From Apostichopus japonicus (lineage: Eukaryota > Echinodermata > Holothuroidea > Aspidochirotida > Stichopodidae), in NCBI RefSeq assembly GCF_037975245.1, contig NC_092578.1, positions 8,906,359 through 8,970,358 on the forward strand: a stretch of 64,000 bases of DNA. Reading direction: 5' to 3'. Shown here piece by piece: positions 1 to 10,900 of this stretch. A model generated the notes under the pieces. That model did no database searches. It was not told where the DNA came from and worked only from the letters and a program-made list of their open reading frames with translations. The position numbers were made by a program, and so were the translations under genes. Position 1 is the stretch's first letter. Each line of letters begins with the position of its first letter.

Positions 1-1525
1 AGATCATCTACTTACTATAACTCATCCACATGCCAAGTATGAATAACAACAATGCTTCCTAACTTGAGATATTTCAGTTTTTGACGTCTGGTGACCACAG
101 ATGACCTTTGACTCCACAAAAAAACTGTAAAGTTCGTCCTCTCAAAATGATGCATCAACATATGAAGAATGAAAAATATCCATGCTTCCTATCATGAGAT
201 ATGGTGTTAAGAAGCTGGGCGTCACGCAGACACACACTATCATGACTGCATTGGTTACGATCATCATCGATTATCATATATTTCTGGCTAGAGAATGGTT
301 TGCTTCATAACTGTCCAGTTTGAAAATGCACCCAAGATTTTATAAATGCCATAAAATGATGAAATCAAGGTGCCAAATACTCCTAAAAATGTTTGGCGAC
401 AGTCCTCAGTAGTTCTACTGCATTTCAGTGTTTTGTGATTAGGCAAACATTCTTAGGCATATTTTTGCGAAAACCCAGAAGCGACTTTTTTTCCCCTGAC
501 CGCATGTACCATACGTGCTAATAGTAACTAAACTCCTTACCGCAACCGACAAAAGCAAGTCTGATTTCCTGTGACACGCACAAAAAAGTCAATGGAACTT
601 TATTGTGTGATTTCCCGCACATGAAGTTAAGTCAAATTAGTCAATGGAGAAGTGCCATTGACATACTGTGTATGATCATTTGAAACAACAATTGATCCGA
701 AGTTTTCCCTCGCAGATGGTAATCATTGAAAACTTGAAGAAAACATTCAGGATTGTTTTATTTTTCATAATAAAATAAAACTGTTAACAAAATGCTTATC
801 CACTAAATTAGCCTGTGTAAGAATATGTGTAAAAGTAAGTTGGCCTGACGTTTCGATCCTGCTAGGATCGAAATGGGGATCAAAACGTGAGGCCAACTTA
901 TTTTTACACATTAATTTTCTTATCAGATTATATATTTCGATACCAGCTAACTAATATAACTAATATTTTATTTCCGTGCGATATACTTTTTCACTTTATT
1001 TACGTTGGAGTTGCAACACTGATAACACTATAATACCAGTTGTAAAGCTGTCCCTAACTTCTTTGTTTTTTTATTTTGTAGCCATGGCTACTATTTCCCC
1101 CTTCTGTAGTCTGTACAGCACGGTCATTAACTGTGTTGTGACGGGATTGCAATATTGCGACTCCTCATTATAAACGTACAGCACCCCATGTATGTATTAC
1201 AGTGTTCTTTATTTGCTCCATTAACCTTTACTGTGTAACGTTAAGTCGTTCATTTACATCTTTGATTGTATTGGCCTAGAAGTTGGTAATCATGCAACAC
1301 TAAATCACACATTAGGCCAGTTCCACGAAAATTATGAAATAATCATTAATCAGCCAGATTGTCGCAGGAACTATCGGTAAACCGATTATCATATAATCGG
1401 TCGAACACTACTGTTTACCGTCTTGATTTCTTAATTTTCTAAGAAGGTAAATAGAGGAACATTGGTTGAAACACAATGGCCAGAAAGAATCAAAATCTTG
1501 CTAAATCTAGACTCAACCTTAAGCT
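1..1525. other. Noncoding stretch with one hairpin repeat
   Basis: No credible exon is seen on either strand. It holds an imperfect inverted repeat at about 834-903 (described separately) and a small hairpin near 1379-1405 (accgattat ... ataatcggt). It probably belongs to the intron or 3' flank of the minus-strand LDLa gene. Confidence 0.5.
834..903. repeat. Short foldback repeat
   Basis: The arms taagttggcctgacgttt and aaacgtgaggccaactta flank a loop that contains a second small palindrome (gatcctgctaggatc). The stem is about 24 bases with few mismatches. This shape is typical of dispersed foldback elements; I see no second full copy in the window. Confidence 0.6.
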
Positions 1526-1758
1526 TTAGGGAATCACGTTCCAGGTTAATGTACAAGCTTTTGAGTCGACTTTTCTTTTTATTGCAAACCAAACAGAAAT
1601 CTTTGGCGAATCTGATTTCTCTGAAATTCTGCACTTTTTAGATCGAGTGATGTCAATAGAAGTACCACCAATGTCTCGAATTCCATATTTTTCACTTTCT
1701 GTTGGAAGGCTGTGTTGGAAGAATGACTCGTACCTAATACGAAACACAAAATTACAAT
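1526..1758 (-). other. Candidate exon C' or decayed second copy of exon C
   Basis: After the acceptor-like TTGACAG at 1759-1765, one frame reads CNFVFRIRYESFF, GTSIDITRSKKC and SVWFAIKRK. These line up with exon C ([29 protein letters not shown]). That frame needs phase 1 entry, whereas the strong GTAAGT donor of exon B' supplies phase 0, which would read through a different frame to a TAA overlapping an AATAAA. Either the weak donor four bases downstream is used, or the copy has decayed, or this is an alternative 3' end. No clear donor ends it. Confidence 0.35.
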
Positions 1759-1860
1759 CTGTCAATTGCAATCAGATACCATAAAGAATGAAATCAATGT
1801 TCATGCAATAAAACAAATACAAAAAGACAATCCTTTGCTAGATTAAGAGAGTAAACTTAC

Positions 1861-1974
1861 GTCTATTTCAGGATTTGGCGTCCTATATACTACTTCCGTC
1901 CTAGAGTTGATGCTTATGTTCAAACGATGACGATATTCAAAACTGGTGTACAACCCGGGGTAGTAGAGCCCGAT
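1861..1974 (-). CDS. LDLa gene exon 10 (module exon B', second copy)
   Basis: 114 nt, phase 0 to phase 0, with acceptor TTTCACAG|ATCGGG and donor ATAGAC|GTAAGT. It encodes [19 protein letters not shown] and onward to RTPNPEID. It shares Y-x-P-G-L-Y with exon B, and its RTP matches ILRTPER at the start of exon C, so the intron position differs between the copies. The donor is a tandem site, GTAAGTTTAC, with a second GT four bases downstream. Confidence 0.65.
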
Positions 1975-4900
1975 CTGTGAAAGGAAACATTTGACACATT
2001 TACCTATTTAATCGAGTAAGAACAAGTTTACCGCGATAACGAAAAGTCAACAATAACGTAATGCTACGACACCTTGTCAAAATATACTTACAGCTGCAAT
2101 CAGTCATCAGATCCTCCTCAGCCTGGATGAATCAACGTTAAAACAATGAGGATTATCTCTGCGGATCAGCAATGCCTCACGAGTGTGTGAGACTTCAGAG
2201 CATAAAAGAGGAAAGTCCTACGCAGCTTGGCTGCAGGACACTTACAGCCCCCTCAGCACCCTGCTGCACCCTACAGCACCCCCCTCAGCACCCCACTGTA
2301 CTTCTGACACAATGCCAAATATTATCATGGTAATCTATACTACTGTACATAATACATGGAGAGTGGCAATTTCAACTCACAGAAAGCTGAGCTGGTCTGA
2401 GTACAAAGAAATATTTAACTAATGCCCCCCCCAAAAAAAAAAATCAAATTTTCATTTCACCCACCTGTCTGATGAAGACAGTTTCACCTTCACGGTGGTC
2501 GTACATCACCGAGGGTACTGTTTCGTTGGAAGAAAATAAGCCCACCTCTCTAAAGGTATCGTTGGAAATACAATCAAATTGGTACCCATAGAAACATTCT
2601 GGCGGAACACAAAACAAGAGTTGCAAAGAATGTGACTGGTGTGAGTGAAAATTTATGAGAATATGACTATGATTAATCCAGACAAATAAAGGTCTGTAAG
2701 CAATTTGCCTTCACACAGGCCTGTGGTATTACTGTACATCAATTTGGATGGTAGAATGAGAAGGAAGAGCCGGTCGCTGAGGGTGCAGTGTTAAAAGATT
2801 TACCAGGGCATACTAGACACGGTAGAATGAGGTGCTAAGGTTATGAGGAGACAGGTAAGCGAGGAGCAAAGTAAATCATCAATTTTTCTCTCTGTGTATA
2901 TATAAATATACTGTCTGGCCCATGTACTGTGGTTCCACAAATAGCAGGACGTACATTCCTAGATCAATTTCCAACAAGACAAGACAACCAGCTAATGGAT
3001 GAAAAAGAAAAGTGAAATCAATTGCGTGAACTCACCACTTTCACAGCGTTCATCCATAGAATTACCGCAGTCATTGATTCCATCGCACCGTTTGCTTGGT
3101 GGAATGCAAAGTGGAATATTGTCACACAGGAACTGATTCCTGTCACATGTAGGTACCACTATGAGCAGAATAAATAATTATTGGATCACATCACACACAA
3201 TATATATGATTGCTTGTATATTATAAAACTTACTGGTTTATATATTTACGAGTGACCTGCTTACCTGTCTCCCCACAACATTAGCACCTCATTCTACCAT
3301 GTATTTGAATCCACTACGAAAACGCATGAGTAAACACTTTGGATGGTAGAATGAGGAGGAAGGGCATTGACCGGAAGGGACCGGTCACTGAGGGTGCACA
3401 GTGTTAAAAGATTACCAGGGCATACTAGACACGGTAGAATGAGGTGCTAATGTTGTGGGGAGACAGGTAAGCGGGGAACGAAGTAAATAGTATCAGTATT
3501 AAGACCATCATGCGTCTAGCCAAAGCAGATCTGAAAGTGGGACACAAATCTCTGCTTTCACTGTTAATATTAAAAGAGTGCCTTTAACCACATGCACTAT
3601 TACATGAATTTTTTTATATACCTCCTCTGGTGTGTGTTTTTTTTTTTCCTAATCTGTTCATCTCAAATTTCATATGCAATTCGGCAGACTTCCGATAACT
3701 AGAACCATCTTTGGGGTTCTCAGTTCAGGGCAATTTTTTTTTTATGGTCATCCTGTGGTAGGAGACCAAATTTCTGTACCTGTATGGACAACCAAAATCC
3801 GCACTGGAGGTCATTCAACAGAAGACGTTGTTAAATTGGGATTGCTTTGGGATTGTAAATATCCTAAAAATAGGTAAAGTGATAAATTGGTATCTTCTGC
3901 AAAGTCATGTGTTCTATTTGCCAAAAAAACCCTACACATCTCTGCTAAAGGATACATGTTAGTCATTGCTTTTTTTTTGGGTAGACAACGTAAAAGAAAA
4001 TGCCTGGTCCTCTGAGTAAAACCAGAAAAGAAATTCCTTCAAAGTTTACGCTGCAATTAATATTATAGGGCTTCCAAAGAGAAACAATTGTTGAATCAAA
4101 GGACCTATAGATGAATAGTACTAAACATGGAAGTAACATACAAGCAAGATAATACACATGTGAAAAACATGGAAAATATAAAGGATACTTAAACACTACT
4201 TGTAAAAAACATGGAAAATGCTAAGGAAACACTACATGTAAACAACATGTAAAATGTAAAGGATACTTAAACACTACATGTAAACAACATGTAAAATGTA
4301 AAAGATACTTAAACACTACATGTAAACAACATGTAAAATGTAAGGGATTCTCAAACACTACAGGTATGTAAACAACATGTAAAATGTAAAGGATACTTAA
4401 ACACTACATGTAAACAACATGTAAAATGTAAAAATGTGCCTAGAATGTCCAGGTAACTTTTTAACACTATGCGCCCTCTATGACTGGCCATCCATCGAGT
4501 GTTTGACAGGTGGAGTAACATTACACTAAACAACGTTCTTTCCACACCGGACTGAGGCATAGTTATACAGCGAGGCACTGCAAGTCATACACCTCACGCC
4601 ACAGCTAGGTATGTTGCTCTTACTAGCATCCCACAAATTCCTGCACGTGGCCACGAACTCCACACTTGAGTGTCGTGTCAATGCTCCTAGTAGTGTTTGC
4701 ATAATTAAATGATGCATAAAATATTAGGTATAGATCTCGATGACATGAGAACAACACTGGCCCAAACTCCCCCCCCCCCCCTAAAATGCCCAGTACTTGC
4801 TCACAACTTTAAGAATCCCTGTCGTATAAGTTAACATTAATAATTGCCCAATGCAATTTTACTACTTAATGCAGTTTTATTCAAAGTTGAAAGAATTGTC

Positions 4901-7900
4901 CCTCTTTTTCTCCCCCAACCTCTATCGACAAGTCGGCACAACCATGGCCACTTCTGATCCCTTCCCATTACAGTATGTGAGCAATGACAATGGTAAAATA
5001 TCAAGCTTCAATGGCTATACTTTTGACGATGTATGAAGCATTTTATAGTCGAATGTTGTAGCTTACCAAAAAAATTATAACTGAAGCACGTGAGTAAAAC
5101 TGCACTGCAAAAATTTAACCCAAGTTTGCAATGAAGACATTACTGTGGTATGAATGCATATTTCTCTAACAGGATATTCCAACTCTCAATGTGTGGTGAG
5201 AGTTACAGTAGTATACGGGGAGATGAAAAATACTTCGTAAGTATCAGAGATGTTATCTTCACATAAAATTCATGACTTGCCTTAACTCATCACATTTTGT
5301 GATCAAAACAAATATTACGTGATAGTCTCAGGACACAATTCAATGGTAACTTCGAACCATTAAGCGCTTCTTGTTGAAACTGGTAACAACAGTTACGATA
5401 TTTGGGTGCACATATGATACACAGGTGAGAGTAATATTCATCGTAGGATTGTAAGAAAGTTTGGTTCTTTTGAGAAGAAAGTGTTGTCTTTAATTTGAAA
5501 AGACAGCAGGATTTTCATTCCAAATTGTATTTGTTATGCTTTGCATATAACAAATCGAGAGTGCCTGTACTTAGGATTTGGTTCTCAAAAGGAAAGTTTG
5601 CATCCGCTGGACGCAGCGTTGGTAACAATGCTGATTGATTGTCCTACCTGTATGTACAATTAAACTCCCCCTGCTCTGACTGGATTATAGTTTGTAAGAG
5701 AAAAGAGAAATGGCCAATCTCACCTCAGTGAAAAAATGGAAGTTGGGGTTGGATGCGAAGGACGCTTGGCTAAAAGGTCAAAAGTCATCTCGATTAAGTG
5801 CTCTCTTTGTGGCAAACATGAAAAAACATCAACATACTGTATATCACAAGGTGATGATTACAGTGGTGTTCCGTCGAGGTTGACCTGGTCGTCCGATTTC
5901 AAAACGTCCGAAAACGTCCGAAAACGTCCGAAAACGTCTGAAAGTGTCTGGTTCCGTCCAAGCGTCCGGTTATAAAAAAAACCCGTCATACCCAGTATTC
6001 AAAGCCAAAAGCGTCCGAAAACGTCCGATGTAAAGTTTACTAGCCCAATAGTAACAAAAGAGTGGAGTGTTTATCTAGAGCATTTGCGGTCACACGGCCG
6101 CGACCATTCCTCAGCCTGATAACAATAGCCTGTAAGGATTACAAGTTCACTGAAAAAACTCTGTGCAGAAATATTTACTCACTATCATTTACTATTTTGA
6201 GACTTACAGCTACCAAGGAACATTTTTTCCTGTCATACGACATTTAATATCGGTAAATACATACAGCACTTTTTGTTAACAAATATTATTAAAAGCGTGC
6301 TAAGTTCAAACTTCGATTCCCCCGCGAGGTGGTACAGTACCGTCTCGTCCATTTTGACACCAGACACGGACGAAGCTCCGTGCCTAAATTGATATTTTAA
6401 AGGTTACTAGGAAAAATACAGTCAGGCCAGGAAAAAAGGGGTAACACGGGAACCCCGTTCCCGGGAAATTTTAGTGACTCGCGGGAAATTTTGGAGCAGA
6501 GATAAAAAAAAATCTTTGTCACTCGCGGGAAATTTTGGAGCAGAGATAAAAATAAAATAAAACAACAGACAGCAAAAACGTGAAGAGGGAGGAAGAATGA
6601 AAGATGGAAAGGGAAAAATGAAAAGAAATAAGACGTGTCCGACAATAAAACATCATATGTGAACAATTAAATTAGCACATTAAACTCTATTATTACCGAT
6701 TTACCGTCAGCCACTATATCTGCGGGATAATATAGGCCTACGTGCACTACGTGACCTAGGCTACACCAAATATCGAACGTTACTTGGGCTCAGCATGTTA
6801 CGGGACTTTAAAGTTATTCTGAAATTTTCGTTATTTATTTTTCCTTCAAACGATGATTGCAAAGGTTCCCATGTACAAAATCTTACCCTTATGCATTTCA
6901 CCTCATTTTGTTATAATAATTATAACGATTTAATCAATTTTGAGCCAAAACCGCAGGGAGTATATCCAGTTTAAATCCATCTTCGCACGGGACTGTATAT
7001 TATAATAGCCTAGGGTAGGGTACTGGTACACACTGCTTGCGGTACTTGAGAGTTGATGCTGTAATGAAATGGATTCGTTTATTAATGCGGGGGGCTCCAC
7101 GATGTCATTTATAGTTATATTTCACCACTTTTTTAATTTTTAAGATTTTTGTACGAAAGATTGATATTGTACGTATTGAAAGTTTATTTTCTGGAGTAAA
7201 CAACAGCCGATTAACGATATGAATAAATCTGTACTATTCTTATGTATGTAGTTTATAATCCAGTATTTACGTAGCCCCTATGTTTCATTCTTATTGTCTA
7301 AAGTTCCAAACACGAGGTGACTTGTTGATAGTTAAAAACTTTTCATTGTGAACTTTTGAACTTGAAGGGGGTTGCTCTATTCCAATATCATGGAATGGTG
7401 GGGAACTCCCAATTTCTTTTTGGGTACGGATTACTAGTTTAATCCATGTGCGAACGTGATCATATAATATCTTACGTCGAGTATGAAGGAAGAATGGTGT
7501 GGGTTGCTTTTTCCAATGTTTGTGCATGCTTTTCTTTTGGAAGTGTATGTTAAAAAACAAAGGCCCTAATATAGCGTGTTATTTTTTTATATTTTTTATA
7601 ACCGTGCGTGTAAGAAAGAGGCAGAGAATTTGCCGCAAAACGGCGAACCTTTCATATAAAAATATGTATTATTGACATTTTCCGACTGTTCAAACCTTCA
7701 TTGAACATCCTGTTCTCCCTCAGTTGATTTGAGTATAGGCCTATGCTAAAACAAAACTTTGAACAAAAAAAGAGGTGTTACGTAAAAAAAACTTATACTT
7801 CTTAGAATGTAGGAAAACAGTTTCCAATTGCATGACCTTTTTCTTGAATGTCCGTTTGCCAAATAAAAACATTTAGGATCCACAGACTGACATGACAAAA

Positions 7901-10900
7901 GTGTTCGAGCACAATTTAAAATGGCGCTAAGATGCTTACCAGCTCCATTTAACTTGACATTGTAAGAACCAGTTGTAATCGAATACAGAAGAGTAAAATC
8001 CACGTAGTCCAACAATTAGTTTCATTTGAGGTTTTCTTTTTCCCATGTCTTGCGTACAAAAAACGTGATCACTAAATATCCCAACTGCAGGTGCGCGCAC
8101 AAAGTATTGACTACCCTGGAAATCTAGGTCATGTCCTGGTTTCTGCTCACAAGCCTGACACCTGTTAATTTGCATTCTATTCTGACCTAACAAGGAGTTG
8201 TTAAAACTCTGGCAAACTGCCAAGAAAACGTGCAACACTATATTAACCCGTGTCGTAAGAGAGGAGGGGTGGCCCAAGCAGTCTCCCAGGTACCTTGCTT
8301 AGCGCGTGTGAGCTCAACCTTTGCTGCAACGTGCTTTACCCTGGATTCCTGGAAGTAATAGTATGTGCGCGAGATTTTACGCCCTGGGGTTTGTTTCTCA
8401 AAATGTTCAAATTTTGCGAATAACATTTCCTCATCGTCAAAACAACAAACTTCGATAACCATTGAAGAAAAAAAGGAAAATAACCGGACGATTGAACGGT
8501 GAGAAAAAATACACCGTTATAGGGGTAAAACGTTCGTAATATTTGCATATTACTAGTACTTTCAGATGTTTCTGACTTTTTAAACAGTGTTACATTTCGT
8601 GGCGCCTTGTGTGTCTGGTAATGGGGGTACGTTCGGCGTTATCAATAAAAAGCTTAGCAACTTTGAAGGAGCTACGGGGGTGACATGTTACATCATTGAA
8701 ATTATTTAAAAAAGGTTCAATACGTGTCTCCGTGTTACATATTAAGCATTAAACATTTTCGGTTGTGTCGGCAGGAGGTAAACAATAAAGTAACGATGCT
8801 GCAGTGTATTCATATTCGTTATTCAGTCTGGGATTTATTGGATTACTTCATGTGTACCGTTGTTTTGAAAATGTTTTGGCCGACGTTTTGAGCCTAGGTA
8901 AAACGATATTTTTGTTGAACGGAAGCAACTCAGAACCAGGATAAGACATAGTGGGAATGGTTGGTTGTCCCCCGACACCGATGGCCATTATCATCAATAT
9001 GTCGTTATTTATCTTATTTCGTGGTACTGTTCCCCACTCATTCTGCTTGAATTTTTGTTTCAAAAGGTTAGTAAATAGTTGTTGTACATTGCATGGTTTT
9101 GACAAAACATGACGTTACTTCAATATATTTCTTCGCAGTTACTTTGTGTTCAAACTTGTATCACCTTTGACTTTGTAGCAGAAATACTACCCAGTTCTGA
9201 AAGTTTATTCCGTCCGGATTATCGGACGGTTTCAGACGTTTTGCGGGCTGATAATAGAACTGCCTCTAAAATCGCTTTTGAATAGAAACATAGTTTAGCT
9301 TTAAGCGTCCGGATTATCAGACACATGACGCTTTTCTGAAATGAAAGGGTTCTTGCCTCTGTAATCCTTACTGTTTTGTTACTTTGAGTCGGGCTAAAAA
9401 CGTCCGGATTATCGGACAGAATCGGACATATCACCATTGTAACTTCTATTGTAACAAACTGAGAAAATCGATTTAATCTGGTGTGAAAAAGTAGGCAGTA
9501 AACCGCATGTTCCGTCCGGATTAAAAGTGAATATTGTTGGAGTAAAATGTACAAAAGCGTCCGACCGTCCGGAGGTGTCAGAAAACGTCCTAAAGTGTCC
9601 TAAAGTGTCTGGAAACGTCTGAAAACGTCGCGTCCGGACGGTCATGTCAACCTCGACGGAACACCAGTGTAGAGGGATACAACACAATAAACCTCGACTA
9701 TTAATTTATATTGTCCAGTTCATATCAATAGACTCGACAGTCTTAAACTGTGCAATCCCATTGCCAGGGCAAAAATCGCTACACAAATTTTGGTCATTTG
9801 CTATGCAAAAACCGATTATGTGGAGCATTTTTTGGCTATGCAAAAAAAGAAGGCACTAAAACAAACACTGTTGCCACAGCCTTTCTGTTTGGATGGCCGT
9901 GGCTCTTTGGAAACCAAACTGTGTCAGACTACAGCTCAAAGTTTCTTGACTATTTGACTCACCCATGTCTGCATGGAATCTCTGCAATATGTCAGTCAAA
10001 TAACTGAATGTGAAGGGTGGTTAAACTGTATATGCAGCCAGCATATCAAAGTACTTACATGGGCAGTATGCCAAGAGACTGATGTAGGCGTGTGCCACGG
10101 ATGGAGTATCACAAATGGCCATGGATGCTCTTTTGACGGAAACGATGCAGTCTAAAGAAGCCGCAGAGCAGTCCCCTGAAATGACTGTGATGTCTAAGAG
10201 TCCTTGAGGGGGTGAAGCGACAAATGTTTGAGAATTATACCTCTCAATGGTAACCGCAAGCTCCTCTGCTATGAATCTTTCCGGTGTGCGTAATATTTTG
10301 GTCTGTGCAGTTCTGGCAAAATTCTAAGAAAAGGAGAGTGCTGGCACTTAGTTTCTTCATTTTCCCCGTGTAGGTCACAAATATGACGGATCTGAATTGC
10401 AGGGCCCCCTGTTAGGCCCTAGGGGCAAAGAGACCTTTCATTAACTTGCTGACAATAATTGCAATGATTTTAATACTTTCAACAATTTACAAATGATGGT
10501 GCCAAAAGAATTCTCTAAACAAAATAATATTTGCACTTGGATCATTGGTAAACTTTAATTACAAACTTTAATTTAATAGAATGCATTCTAGGTAAAGTAT
10601 AAGATCACAGTTTGAAAATGACAATCAATTTAGTCTGGTTTGTTATTGCTTATCCATTTTAATATTAATGTCTATATATATTACTCTTATAATTTATTTC
10701 ACAGCTAAAATCTCTTCTTCTTCTCCAAATATACCTAGTGTGGATAACACTTGGATGTGTGAAATGTAAATTTGAAATTGGATATTAATTGTGTAAACTT
10801 CATTGTACTGTAGGGCTAGAGTATGAAGTTAGAATGTATGTATTGGTTGCTATGTTGTTGTCTAGACCTGACTTAACTATACAAATAGATTTGTAGATAC

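Larger units (their letters stand above)
5861..9669. mobile_element. TIR-bounded DNA transposon-like segment with subterminal repeats, enclosing exon D
   Basis: The left end at 5861 (CAGTGGTGTTCCGTCGAGG) and the right end at 9669 (reverse complement CACTGGTGTTCCGTCGAGG) are inverted over about 35 bp with four mismatches. TA flanks both sides. Dense copies of acgtccgaaa near the left end, and of cgtccggattatcggac and acgtctgaaa near the right, form subterminal repeats. A CACTG-type terminus, a short target duplication and subterminal repeats suggest an EnSpm/CACTA-like non-autonomous element; this class call is an inference. No transposase ORF is visible. Two separate insertions facing each other is the alternative. 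Confidence 0.65.

Noticed and set aside
4526-4717. Cysteine-containing minus-strand ORF as a missing exon of the LDLa gene
   Set aside because: No acceptor/donor pair gives the needed phase, and its frame overlaps the minisatellite flank.
7291-7560. Minus-strand 89-codon ORF as an exon after exon D
   Set aside because: No usable splice sites in the required phase 2-1, and no domain resemblance.
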